Source: Haematococcus lacustris (taxonomy: Eukaryota > Chlorophyta > Chlorophyceae > Chlamydomonadales > Haematococcaceae). From it: a stretch of DNA of 64,000 nucleotides. Below are positions 38,311-49,406 of this stretch, one piece after another; the first letter of the stretch is position 1; each line of letters begins with the position of its first letter. The stretch spans positions 3,334,842 through 3,398,841 of the forward strand of contig JASKMD010000027.1 of NCBI GenBank assembly GCA_030144725.1, written 5' to 3'. The notes beneath the pieces are model-generated. The model was not told the origin of the DNA. It did no database searches and was given only the letters and a program-made list of their open reading frames with translations. The position numbers and the translations under genes are program-made.

Positions 38311-40171
38311 GTCAGGTTAGACAAGCAAGCCAAAAAAGGCCCATTTTTCGGACGGACCTAACTGACTCTATACACCGCTTCTGGATGTAAGATTGGCACG
38401 CCTTGACGCAGCGCCGCGGAGCTTAGCATCGGCTCAGAGGAACAGGCCTATGGTGATCGGCTGGCCCGCGACCCCGTCCAATGTTCGGGGGCCCCGACCA
38501 GCACACAACGCTAGGAGCGCTCTATCGCTCTCATTTGCGCCTTAAAGTATGTGTGCTGTTGCGGCGATGTCCTCGGCGATGTCCAGGTGCCTCCTGGGTG
38601 TCTACAGTGTGTGCTACATGCTGCTTGCTAGAGGCTTGTCTCATGGCCGGGTTGAGGGGGTACGCCGTGAGGCTTTGGGCCTGAAACTTCTGCAGCAGCT
38701 AGCTATACCACACACTCGCACCTTGGCGCTGACTTGGCCTTAACATGCATCAGCTCGGTCTATGGCGAGTGGTGGTGAAGGACACACTGTCAAGAGATGT
38801 TTATGCATGCCACATGTGCCCAATGCCTTGCAATGAGCACCGGGGAACCGCATCAAGTACTTCCATCGACTTTGTAATTATGCCTGCAAACTGATGCGTG
38901 TGCTAGTAGTAATTAGGTAAAACATGAAAAACAGCTAAGATTTGGCCATGCCAGGGGCCTTTTCCCAAAACTGAAGTCGTTTCAGCCCGCCATAGTTATA
39001 AGAATTGAAACTACGACCACTCTCCGCCCATCGTAGCCGTCCGCTTACCTTTTGGTCGATGCCAGCCGCAAAAAGATGGTTTTAAGCCATGACCGGGCGC
39101 TCGAAGCGAAGCCAAGCTGGGTCCGCTCGAATGGCCGAGCGAGTAGCCACTGGCCGGGCTCCATGGTCCCGCACTGCTGGCTTCATCGCGAATCAAGCCC
39201 AGGCAAGGCAGGACAGCCCAGCCTAGCCATCGTGCACTCCCCCATACGATGTGGTGTTGCATTGTTGTCTTCAGGCGTTGAATGATACCAAACAACGGCT
39301 ACAAGAGGTGGAGGATGAGCATGCACGGGAGAAGCAAGACTGGCAGCAACAACAGCAGGACTGGCAGCAGCAGCACCAGGACTTGCAACACCGGCAGCAG
39401 GACTGGCAGCAGCAGCACCAGGACTGGCAGCAGCGGCAGCAGGACTGGCAGCAGCGGCAGCAGGACTGGCAGCAGCAGCAGCAGCTGTTGGAGAAGCAGC
39501 TCCATGACCTTCTGCAGCAGGCTGACATCCATGCCCACATCATTGTTGTCTCTGCTGCAAATGAGCTGGCACGATTGAAGGTACGGCTAGCCATAATTAG
39601 CCTCGTTCCTGCCATCCAGCCAACTTATAACCTTGCATTTCGTGCAGGAACAACTCAATGTAGCCCAAGCTCGATTGGCTCACCAAGCCTCGGGTGCTGA
39701 GCAGCTGCAGCAGTCAGTGGTGAGGCTTACAGCGGCAGTGTGCGCTGCAGATGCCCGTGCTGTTGCAGCCGAGGCCTCGTCTATAGCGGCCGCTGCTGTA
39801 GCGGCAGATGCCAGCTCTGATGCCCATGCATCAGCAGCATTGCTGGAGCAGGAGCGACAGCTGAACGCAGCCTTGCTTGAGGAGACAGAGTTGCTGCACC
39901 AGCATGTAGCCATTGCTGATGCAGCAACCATGGCAGCCATGGCAGACGCAGAGGACAAGGGCGTCCGGCTGAGGGCATGCATGGCAGACTCGAAGCAGTT
40001 GCAAATAGAGTGTAGTAATCTGATGAAGCGAGTGGCAAGGAGAGACCAGGCCTTACGGGAGCTGCGTGCAGCCCAAACAGCCCAAACAGCCACTGCGCGG
40101 GAGCAAGAGCAGTCCGCTAGCAACTGTCAACATCCTAGCAGCCGCCCGCATCAGACCGTACTGCTATGCCA
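38311..40171 (+). repeat. Left 1,861-bp inverted arm
   Basis: Contains exons 1, 2 and most of exon 3 of the transposase-like gene. Similarity to the right arm stops abruptly at CTATGCCA (inner end) and GTCAGG (outer end). Confidence 0.95.
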
Positions 40172-42481
40172 CACACAGGTGGCTGCGCATGCTACAGCAG
40201 CTTACAAGACCAGCTATTTGTTGCGAGCATTGCAGCTGCTTGTGGCTTGCCAGCTGTCCTTCAACAAAGTGCAGCATGCCATCACCTCGTCCCTTGGCAT
40301 ACACCTCATGCCGGGTCAGGAGCTGATTGACAGAGTGCCTTCTGGCAAGACCCTAAAGCGAGCCATGGACAAGATCGTCGAGACAGTGAACAATCTGCAA
40401 GCCCGTGAGTTACAATCAAGCCATCAATTATTGCATCAATTATTGCATCAATTATTGCATCAATTATAGCTTACCAAACGTATGTTGTGTTTGTTGTAGG
40501 TCAATGTGAAGAAGTGGGTGTCGGTGCTATTGCATTCGACAGCAAGGGTGACCACATGGTGATACTTACACAGTTCTCTCGCCTCCAACGCCTTCCCGCT
40601 GCTGCCCTTGCTCCACCGCCATCACCTCCACCCCTACCACCACCTCCAAGCCCAACCCTGAGCCAGGACTACCCTACCGCTACCTCCACCCCTACCTCAT
40701 CCCCACCCCTACCCCCAGCACCCAGGTCTCGTGTGGCCAGAGCTGTCAAGCCTCCACTTCGTTTGTCGGACTATCTCCAGCCAAGCCACCGCTCTGCACC
40801 ACCACCACCACCCAGCAACACTGTCCCCACTGTGGTCTCCACTCCTACAGCCGGTGGCCCGGCGGCCCAGGCTGCTGGACCCCCCTCCTCCACCTCAAGC
40901 CGGGGTGCAGTTGCAAGCGTGTACACAGCGATGCATTGTGTGGTGGGCTGCGTTGACCTGCCTAAGCATGACGCCAAGAGCCAATGCCAAGCCTTGATCA
41001 CATGCCTCAGCAAATCTGGCTACTGGTCAGCCAAGATCAGGATTCTCTTCGCCGTGTGTGACAGCGCAAATGCAAATGTGGGAGAGCAAGGTGGAGTGGT
41101 GAAGCTCTTGTCAGCAGCAGCGATCAGCGCCGGCCACCAGCAGCACCCTATCTACGTGGTGCACTGCTACGAGCACATCCTGCATAATGCGGTGCGCCAC
41201 CTGTGCGTGCACTTTGGCAAATCTGCATGCATGCAGCGCCAGGGTCACAACAGCGCCCTATGCTGGCTGCTGGACCATGTCAGCATGGTCTTCCGCAAGC
41301 ACCCCCCACCAGGCTCACGGAAGGTGGAGGAGGCCTGCGTCACCCGCTGGGGCACCTACTGCCGCATTGCCGTGTGGGTCCTAGAGTACTACCAGCCAAT
41401 GTTGGAGGTGCTGCAGCCGCTCTGCCTAGCTGACAGCATAGCAGGGCAGCAGAAGGTCATCCAGTGCCTTTTTGTTGAGCTGCTAAAGCCTGTGCATATG
41501 GTGCAATGCGCCGTGCTGGCAGCTCTTAACCGTGCGGTGCTTGAGGAGCAACAGCTGTGGGCGCAATCAAACAGCAGCAGGTGGATGTGCCACTGGCACA
41601 CCCACCATGAGCACATCATGTGTGTGCTGCTGGCAGCCACAGTCGAGCCCCGCATGGTGTTGAGGGAGGCCTACTCCATGGGCTGCAGCATGGTATGGGG
41701 ACCAGGTGACAGCCAGGGTGCAGTGGGGGAGCCAGTGACAGCAGAGCAGGTAGACAAGCTGGTCTTGGAGTTGGTGGGCGTGTTGGGAGAGTACTACACA
41801 AAGCGCATGCACTTCTTGGGGGACTTTCCCTACCTGGCTGCTGCCCTTGGTGACCCTTCTCCAGCAGCCAGGCAGCGAGGAGCTAGCCGAGTGTTGCAGT
41901 ATCTCTCAGCCACTGGACCTGCCCTTGACATGGAGGGCGACCCTCTGCAGCTCTTCAAGCTCCAAGCTGATCTGCAGGTGTGTAACAAACATCATTGTAT
42001 GAGGCATTGAGGGCACTACACTGTGTATGGTGCCAACACCATGGTGTTCTTGCACTGCATGCTTTTGCAACGCCACAGTCCACATGGCCCTGATTGTGTT
42101 GCTCAGGAGCTGGAGGCAACAGGCATAATCACAACACCATTGGAACAGCTACTCAGCCGCTACTTCAGGCCAGTCCACATCACCAATGCAGCAAGCGAGA
42201 CAGCATTGAAGCCCCTCAATGACGACAAGGTGTTACGCATGAAAGAGGAGGGTGTGTCAGGACGCATCAAGATGACAGTGGAGGACACCAACAGCTGGTT
42301 GAGTGACTATTTGTCAGATGATGCCCTGGGTGGTGCAGCCAGCCCTGCGGATGCCCTGGGTGGTGCAGCCAGCCCTGCAGGTGCCCTGGGAGCTGCAGCC
42401 AGCCCTGCAGGTGCTCAGGCAAGTCAGCAGGGGCTGAGGAGTGCGGTGGGGGAGGGGTGGCCTGAGGGGGAGCAGGGTTGA
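38745..42481 (+). CDS. Transposase-like protein with Gln-rich coiled-coil N-terminus
   Basis: Exons 38745-38873, 39275-39580, 39648-40404, 40500-41977 and 42107-42481 sum to 1,014 aa in phase. Exon 1 has a possible finger (YACHMCPMPCNEH). Exon 2 has five to six QQDWQQ repeats. Exon 3 is an Ala-rich coiled coil. Exon 4 starts Pro-rich and then shows an RNase H-like transposase core: FAVCDSANANVGEQGGVVKL, HPIYVVHCYEHILHNAV and CVTRWGTYCR, the D...N...HC..H layout of hAT-like/DUF4371-type elements. Exon 5 ends in 10-residue DALGGAASPA repeats. No hAT dimerisation motif is seen, so the superfamily is open. It is intact and possibly active. Confidence 0.68.
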
Positions 42482-43352
42482 CAGGGGACAGTGGCGGCAG
42501 GAGTGGCAGGAGGGGAGGGCTTGAAGCTTTATAACCAGTGCGGCATGGTCTCACAGGCTGAGGGGGGTGGAGGGGACAGGGGGCAGGGTCTGCAGGAGGG
42601 CAAGTAGTGGGACATTGTGGCGTGGCTATTATTCTTGGTTGGTCACCTGTATGCACTTGTATGGGTTGGACAACATCACCTGTGGAGTTGTGCTCGGTGT
42701 GGTGCATATCTTTGAGGGTGAGGGTTGACAGGTTGCCCAGCAGGTGGCTGAATGGGCCCAGCACGTAGCCTTCCGGGTAAGCGTCGCATAAGCTGGCGAT
42801 GATAAGTCGGCAGCTCTCAGTATTCAGCATGTTGTGCTTAGGGTCAGCGGAGCGCGACCCGCTTGGATAGGGGGCTATAGATCTCGGCGTGCCCTTGTCC
42901 GTGCGGAAGGCTTTGAGAGCACGCTGAGATGTGGTATGGTTCTGAGGGAGGAGCTGAAGGCTCTTGCAATACTCAGCAAGCGCTGTGCTGAGCTCTGTCG
43001 AGCCGGATGTCAGGGATAACTCTGGTTCCGGCGCGTCAGGCTCAGGGCCTGCAGGCATATGCCCAGGGGACGAGATTAGGCTAGGCCGGTTATACCAGCT
43101 GTCGCGCAGATTTGGGCTTGTGCCCGGAGCCAACCTGCCCGCACGGTCACCGCTTATGGTGCCTTCTGGGTGGATTGACAAGCGGCTGGGGGTGGCTTTG
43201 GTAGGCCAACCCCCGAGCACGCCCCAACTCCACCCAGTGCAGGACAGGGTCAAGATAGCAACGATGAGAAGCAGAGCAGGCCTGCGTCTACCTGCTGCGC
43301 CTCCCATCGCTTCATCTTGACCGCGCTCGGGGTCGGACGAAACTTGGCTCAT
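42267..43352 (-). CDS. Candidate type II membrane protein, unknown
   Basis: A minus-strand frame from ATG 43352. An acidic, Ser-rich start is followed by RRR and a hydrophobic signal-anchor (PALLLIVAILTLSCTGWSW). A Pro/Ser-rich lumenal-type stalk comes next, then SCRLIIASLCDAYPEGYVLGP. The layout resembles Golgi type II enzymes, but no catalytic motif is visible. The last 70-80 codons (to 42267) lie antisense to the transposase repeat and are probably not coding, so the true 3' end or a splice site is likely near 42600. It sits in the spacer of the inverted-arm structure. Confidence 0.35.
   Translation of the reverse strand: MSQVSSDPERGQDEAMGGAAGRRRPALLLIVAILTLSCTGWSWGVLGGWPTKATPSRLSIHPEGTISGDRAGRLAPGTSPNLRDSWYNRPSLISSPGHMPAGPEPDAPEPELSLTSGSTELSTALAEYCKSLQLLPQNHTTSQRALKAFRTDKGTPRSIAPYPSGSRSADPKHNMLNTESCRLIIASLCDAYPEGYVLGPFSHLLGNLSTLTLKDMHHTEHNSTGDVVQPIQVHTGDQPRIIATPQCPTTCPPADPAPCPLHPPQPVRPCRTGYKASSPPLLPLLPPLSPVNPAPPQATPPPPHSSAPADLPEHLQGWLQLPGHLQGWLHHPGHPQGWLHHPGHHLTNSHSTSCWCPPLSS
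42319..42410. repeat. 30-bp in-frame tandem repeat, three copies
   Basis: Encodes DALGGAASPA, DALGGAASPA and GALGAAASPA near the transposase C-terminus. Confidence 0.85.
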
Positions 43353-44126
43353 TTTGCTCCTTTTCAGACGCTGCACCGGGTCCTGCTGCCCGTTTAGGCT
43401 GCCGTCGTTACTAGGAAGCGTAGTCGTGAGTTGAAGTTACGGTCCGAAAAAAGTGGCCGCTGCGCTTGCATCTGCTGTTTCTGCTGCACCACGACTTGCA
43501 GGCACCGCTGCTGGAGAAGGCGCATCTGCTCCAACGTCAGCGTCGTGGGCTGAATCCCTGTAGCTAATAGGGACGCCGCTGCCAGGGCATTCGCCTCCAC
43601 CAGCAGACCCGCACTGCACGAAGCCGACCACGTGTGTGTGTGTGAAAGAGATTATTTTTAATTTACTCCTTTTACTCAGTGGGAGAAACCAGGCCGAGAA
43701 AAAGGAGAAAATTCGAACGTAACCCCTCCCGAGTGAGGACCCTAAACGTCGACCATTTGCAGCGCTGAACCACTCCCCGGGCTGTTGTTATAGCACAACA
43801 GAATCCTTCGGGGTCAGACCAGTTAGAGCTGCAGCCAGTCGTGCGGGCGGCCAAAAAGCGTAGCGGTTGAGGCGAAAAATTTGAAAGTTTTTCTCGTCGG
43901 TTCGCGGATAGGCCCATGGCGGGGCGGGGCGGGGCGGGGCGGGGCGGGCGGGGAGGGGGTGTAGAGATTGGGAGGTGGTGGTGGTGGAAGGCACATGTTG
44001 CAAGGCATGGTTAGGCAATGGGCAAGGGCAATGGGCAGGGGCAGTTCCATCGCTAAGCTGATACATATACATTTTATTGGTGGTGGGTTGGGCTGGGCTA
44101 GGCTGGGCTCACAACCAAGGGCTCCT
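43353..44126. other. Low-information spacer
   Basis: It holds a minus frame (43394-43600, Gln-rich, EQMRLLQQRCLQVVVQQKQQ) that could be a small exon, and a short (GGGGC)n run at about 43920-43947. A segment near 43700-43790 faintly resembles tRNA-derived SINE boxes. Nothing is firm. Confidence 0.35.
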
Positions 44127-44543
44127 TCAAGGTTGCCTGCTTGATCTCTGAGTAGAGCTCGTCGAGCAGTTGCGTGCGGTAGTGCTTCTCTTTGTACCCC
44201 TAGCAGCTGGAAGACAGATTGGCTGCGTGACGAGGAAGAGTCCGATCCTGCGCCTGACAGCCCGCTGATAGCCCTCAGGCATTGCTGCACCCCGGTCCTC
44301 TCGCGGCAGTGGGCCAAAACTTGGCTCGGGGCTGCGCTTTTTGGAGATGCTGGGTGCACCTTCAAGCTTGCATTTGTGCCTGGCAGCCAGCTGGCTCATG
44401 TTCGCGACGCCGAGCTCAGCCCGGTTGTTTTGTGGGCACCTCTTGCACTGGCACACCACAATGCCGTCGCTATTGTAACGAAAGAGCCAGTCATTTGCGA
44501 ACTTGCTGGCCAAAGCTTTACGAAGTACAACATCTGCTGCCAT
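44127..44543 (-). pseudogene. BED/TTF-type zinc-finger fragment of a hAT-like transposase
   Basis: From ATG 44543 the frame reads ALASKFANDWLFRY, then CQCKRCPQNNRAELGVANMS and LAARHKCKLEGAPSISKKR. This CxxC...H...C layout with basic flanks is typical of the DNA-binding start of hAT transposases. No RNase H domain follows in the next several hundred bases of the minus strand (towards lower coordinates). It is not the 5' part of the hAT piece at 45876-46945, which lies on the wrong side. Confidence 0.5.
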
Positions 44544-45875
44544 CGTGACACTGTTGAAGACCTGCTGCTTGGGAACATTCGCAGCAGCCATCAGCAGCTG
44601 CTAGAGCTGCGACTGCGGCGTGCAATATTGCAGCCGAAATGCAGCCCGCGGCCCGCGACCCCAAAAATATTTCTAGGTGCGGGAGCAGTTGCGACCAGTG
44701 CGGCGGGGATTACAACCTCACCACAGGCGAGCCGAGCAGCTAAGAAGGCTTTATAACATGACCGGCACGTGTACGGGATGTAACATGTAACATAACATAA
44801 CAATGTAACATGTAGGCCCTGTTCGCACTCGATTCGTTTTTCGATATTCGATGTCGTTGACGGTTGACTGGCTAACTGCCTCTTTTTTTTTTTGCGCTGG
44901 CATCGCTGATGGGCGGCTACTAGTTCTCCTTGCCAGATTGGGACTGAGAGGTGGTGGATGATTGGCGTGGGGATGGAAGAGGCTGCGGTTGAATTAGCTG
45001 GGTGCCGCTGGGTGTCTGTGGCCGCTGCGTCTGATTCTGCGGGGCCTGGAACAAATGTAGCAACCGCGCAGGCTGCTGCTTCGTCGGCACAGCCTGCAGT
45101 GCCAAAGTCCCAGGCTGGCCTGGGGCTGGCCTGGGGCTGAAAGGCTTGCATAGGCTGGCCCTGCCGTGCCAGCATCGGCGACGTTTGCGTCTGAGCTCGC
45201 GCCTGTAAGAGGAGACGCAGCAACTGTGGCAGGTTGGGCTGCTGCATTTGTCGCAGCGGACTTCCCTGTACGGCTACCCTGCTTAAAAGATTCCTTCACC
45301 TGACCCAACGGCCCGTCATTCTCAGGGCTGTGAAGACGACAAGACGAAAAGACGAGACCGTAGACGAGCAGACGAAAGACGGATGTCTTTTCGTCTGCAG
45401 ACGACAACCGAACCGTCTGCCCCTTTTTCGGCTGCATGCGACCAACATTTGTCTCTTGCTAAGCTCCTTCTATTCTTCCTGTTTATATCTATGTAAACTT
45501 GCAGCAGCTTTCACGATGCTACGAAGGCTATCCTCCACTTCAAATCTGAGGTCATGAGTTCAGATCTGAGGCATGAGTTCAGATCTAGCCTAATATTGAC
45601 AACCCAGAGCTCGAGCAAATCTTGCAGCCCACGAGCTCCATGGCGGTCTCTCAACAATAGCACGTAGCCGGTACCGTCTCCACCTGAGATTGGTGACAAC
45701 AACAATTCATAGTCATGTGTGTCTCCATGCAGTCTCCATACAGTCTCTCCAAGTCTCCATGCAGAGCTGCCATTAAACATTTTGCAACAAACAAATGCTT
45801 CAAGGATGGTGCAAGACACATGGTACAAGACACATGGTTATACAACATGCGCTTACCTTAGTGCTTCCACGGGCA
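44544..45875. other. Spacer with weak minus-strand coding potential
   Basis: A Gln/Ala/Pro-rich minus frame covers roughly 44820-45247 (QRKKKKRQLASQPSTTS). It could be a 5' exon of the BED-finger fragment, but the joining splice sites are not convincing. A dense run of GACGAAAAGACGA-type units lies near 45335-45415. Confidence 0.35.
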
Positions 45876-46945
45876 TTATGCTTCCACGGGCATGTGTTGC
45901 ATCCACTGCGCAAACTGCTGCCACTCAGCCTCTGGCTGTGGCTTAGGTCTGCGCTCCAGGACCCTCTTGTTGAAGTAGATGAACGCCAGGAGCCACATGC
46001 GGCCCAACAGCAAGCTTGACCGCTTGTCGCTCCATATGTGCTTGAACGAGCTGAAAACCCGCTCGTTTGCTGCAGCTGTTGCCGGGCTGCACAAAACCCG
46101 TTGCGCCGCTGCCTGCAGTAGGGGGGCAAAGCCCCTCCTCTCAGCCCACCATTGCAGGGGGTGGGCGGTGAGGTGTGGAGCAAAATGGATAGGCGACAGC
46201 TGCGTGCGGGAAAGCAGCTCTGACGGGGGTGCACCCCAGCCTCGCCGCAACTGCTCCAGCGCCATAGCCACCGGCTGGTCTGCTTGGCTGTCATCAACAG
46301 TGACCAGCCGGGACAAGGCCTGCTCTGCTTGGCTGAACTGGGCAGGGCTGAACTGGAAGTCCAACATCTTGTAGCGAGGGTCCAAGATGGCTGCCAAGTA
46401 CAGCACCTGGCTGTCACCATACCGCCAACGCGCTTTGAAAAGAGGGATAGCTTCTGCTAGCAGCTCCCTGCTGCCAGCCATCCAAGCTTGGCAGTGTTCC
46501 TCCTGCTGCAGCTCTTGCTGCCGCTTCAGCCAAGACAGGGCAATTGCCACTGGGGTGCCTGCGAGGTGGGGCTGCACGGAGAAAAGGGCGGGGTCTGCAG
46601 ACTGGGAGGGGGATAGACATGACATGATGGACATGACCTGATGACAAGCATGACCTGATAGACATGACATGATGACAAGCATAACCTGATAGACATGACC
46701 TGATGACAAGCATAACCTGATAGACATGACATGATGACAAGCATGACATGATAGACCTGATAGACATGACATGATAAGAGGGCAACAACAAGCGCGAGAG
46801 GATTCGCCTTACCATGAAGGTAGAGGTCCAAGATGTGCATCCAGCAGCCCACACTCAAGACCTTGGGATGGCGTTGCTCCACCAAGCGCCATGCAGCCTT
46901 GTTGGTGGATGGGGTGTCCGTCACAAAGGCACAAGCCTTGCCCAC
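45876..46945 (-). pseudogene. hAT transposase, 5'-truncated (DUF659 fragment + dimerisation domain)
   Basis: Two exons, 46813-46945 and 45876-46558, join in phase to give 271 aa. Exon a reads AFVTDTPSTNKAAWRLVEQR and LSVGCWMHILDLYLHG, the DUF659/RNase H signature with Asp and the Cys-His pair. Exon b reads LYLAAILDPRYKMLDF and ATAAANERVFSSFKHIWSDK, the hAT dimerisation region, ending in TAA. The upstream exons are missing, because the right 1,861-bp arm begins 140 bp upstream. A minisatellite occupies the intron. The coding that remains has no stop codons, so truncation is recent. Confidence 0.8.
46612..46782. repeat. Minisatellite of GACATGAC/CTGATAGACATGA units
   Basis: Irregular tandem units combining GATAGACATGACATGATG and ACAAGCATGACCT fill the hAT fragment intron. 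Confidence 0.88.
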
Positions 46946-47084
46946 CTGCAAAGAAACACAAGTCAGGCAAATTCATCTGAGTCTTTGCCAAGGTGGGTAT
47001 AGCATGGGTATAGCCAGGGTGTGTATAGCAGTAGTGAATGAGTTAGGAAGTGATAAAGCATCAATTGTGCATTAACATGTAGAA

Positions 47085-48945
47085 TGGCATAGCAGTACGG
47101 TCTGATGCGGGCGGCTGCTAGGATGTTGACAGTTGCTAGCGGACTGCTCTTGCTCCCGCGCAGTGGCTGTTTGGGCTGTTTGGGCTGCACGCAGCTCCTG
47201 TAAGGCCTGGTCTCTCCTTGCCACTCGCTTCATCAGATTACTACACTCTATTTGCAACTGCTTCGAGTCTGCCATGCATGCCCTCAGCCGGACGCCCTTG
47301 TCCTCTGCGTCTGCCATGGCTGCCATGGTTGCTGCATCAGCAATGGCTACATGCTGGTGCAGCAACTCTGTCTCCTCAAGCAAGGCTGCGTTCAGCTGTC
47401 GCTCCTGCTCCAGCAATGCTGCTGATGCATGGGCATCAGAGCTGGCATCTGCCGCTACAGCAGCGGCCGCTATAGACGAGGCCTCGGCTGCAACAGCACG
47501 GGCATCTGCAGCGCACACTGCCGCTGTAAGCCTCACCACTGACTGCTGCAGCTGCTCAGCACCCGAGGCTTGGTGAGCCAATCGAGCTTGGGCTACATTG
47601 AGTTGTTCCTGCACGAAATGCAAGGTTATAAGTTGGCTGGATGGCAGGAACGAGGCTAATTATGGCTAGCCGTACCTTCAATCGTGCCAGCTCATTTGCA
47701 GCAGAGACAACAATGATGTGGGCATGGATGTCAGCCTGCTGCAGAAGGTCATGGAGCTGCTTCTCCAACAGCTGCTGCTGCTGCTGCCAGTCCTGCTGCC
47801 GCTGCTGCCAGTCCTGCTGCCGCTGCTGCCAGTCCTGGTGCTGCTGCTGCCAGTCCTGCTGCCGGTGTTGCAAGTCCTGGTGCTGCTGCTGCCAGTCCTG
47901 CTGTTGTTGCTGCCAGTCTTGCTTCTCCCGTGCATGCTCATCCTCCACCTCTTGTAGCCGTTGTTTGGTATCATTCAACGCCTGAAGACAACAATGCAAC
48001 ACCACATCGTATGGGGGAGTGCACGATGGCTAGGCTGGGCTGTCCTGCCTTGCCTGGGCTTGATTCGCGATGAAGCCAGCAGTGCGGGACCATGGAGCCC
48101 GGCCAGTGGCTACTCGCTCGGCCATTCGAGCGGACCCAGCTTGGCTTCGCTTCGAGCGCCCGGTCATGGCTTAAAACCATCTTTTTGCGGCTGGCATCGA
48201 CCAAAAGGTAAGCGGACGGCTACGATGGGCGGAGAGTGGTCGTAGTTTCAATTCTTATAACTATGGCGGGCTGAAACGACTTCAGTTTTGGGAAAAGGCC
48301 CCTGGCATGGCCAAATCTTAGCTGTTTTTCATGTTTTACCTAATTACTACTAGCACACGCATCAGTTTGCAGGCATAATTACAAAGTCGATGGAAGTACT
48401 TGATGCGGTTCCCCGGTGCTCATTGCAAGGCATTGGGCACATGTGGCATGCATAAACATCTCTTGACAGTGTGTCCTTCACCACCACTCGCCATAGACCG
48501 AGCTGATGCATGTTAAGGCCAAGTCAGCGCCAAGGTGCGAGTGTGTGGTATAGCTAGCTGCTGCAGAAGTTTCAGGCCCAAAGCCTCACGGCGTACCCCC
48601 TCAACCCGGCCATGAGACAAGCCTCTAGCAAGCAGCATGTAGCACACACTGTAGACACCCAGGAGGCACCTGGACATCGCCGAGGACATCGCCGCAACAG
48701 CACACATACTTTAAGGCGCAAATGAGAGCGATAGAGCGCTCCTAGCGTTGTGTGCTGGTCGGGGCCCCCGAACATTGGACGGGGTCGCGGGCCAGCCGAT
48801 CACCATAGGCCTGTTCCTCTGAGCCGATGCTAAGCTCCGCGGCGCTGCGTCAAGGCGTGCCAATCTTACATCCAGAAGCGGTGTATAGAGTCAGTTAGGT
48901 CCGTCCGAAAAATGGGCCTTTTTTGGCTTGCTTGTCTAACCTGAC
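47085..48945 (-). repeat. Right 1,861-bp inverted arm
   Basis: Reverse complement of 38311-40171. It repeats the promoter and first 2.7 exons of the transposase-like gene. Its reading frame runs out soon after the inner junction (VLLCHSTC then stop), so this copy cannot make the full protein. Confidence 0.95.
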
Positions 48946-49406
48946 TCACGGTCAGGCAATAATGTAGGTGGTAGGCACTCATGCACCATGTCCATGTGGA
49001 TTGGCTATACTCCACACAGCCCATTAACACCATCTGAGTCGGGCTACTAGTGGTCCCTAGTATTCCCGCTAGTGGCCGCTATTGGTCCGGCTCAGATGGA
49101 GCCCCTAGTGAGGGACAAGGGGGCTGTACCGGTGCTATGCTTCTTCTTTTATCTTCTACGCATCTATCTTCTATCTGACCCGACCCCAACCCTGCACAGT
49201 ACAGCCTCAGTGGCATGGGCCACATGCAAGTATGCACAGGGTAAATTGTTTTCCTTCACACGGGCGGCACAGTCCATAACGCGTTCGTCAACATTTGAGT
49301 AGCTCCGGACTATCGCGAGCCTCATTTGCAACCTCCACTATCTTAACTGCCTGGGTCAGAGCTGGGGACCAGCGTTTAGCCTCGCCCGCCTAGCCTTGAC
49401 ACGGCC
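48946..49406. promoter_or_regulatory. 5' flank of LSM3
   Basis: The 461 bp between the outer edge of the right arm and the LSM3 start codon; it must contain the LSM3 promoter. No specific element was identified. Confidence 0.4.

Larger units (their letters stand above)
38311..48945. mobile_element. 10.6-kb structure with 1,861-bp inverted arms (large transposon or inverted duplication)
   Basis: Arms 38311-40171 and 47085-48945 are equal in length and read identically in reverse complement apart from one substitution that I noticed. The outer ends are GTCAGGTTAGACAAGC / GCTTGTCTAACCTGAC. The 6,913-bp spacer carries the rest of a transposase-like gene, a candidate membrane protein, a BED-finger fragment and a truncated hAT transposase. 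No target-site duplication is seen beyond the outer ends. It is therefore either a giant-TIR element or a recent inverted segmental duplication, or an assembly product. Confidence 0.65.

Noticed and set aside
42267..42600. Pro-rich C-terminal tail of the minus-strand membrane-protein frame
   Set aside because: It is antisense to the in-frame DALGGAASPA repeats of the transposase exon and has repeat-driven openness.
43640..43800. Possible tRNA or tRNA-derived SINE on the minus strand (AGTGGTTCAGCG and GTTCGAAT boxes)
   Set aside because: The stems of the acceptor and T arms do not pair, and no tail or target duplication could be shown.
38311..48945. Classical hAT insertion with an 8-bp target duplication
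   Set aside because: The bases outside the two arms (AGTCTACCT and TCACGGTCA) do not match, so no target duplication supports simple TIR transposition.
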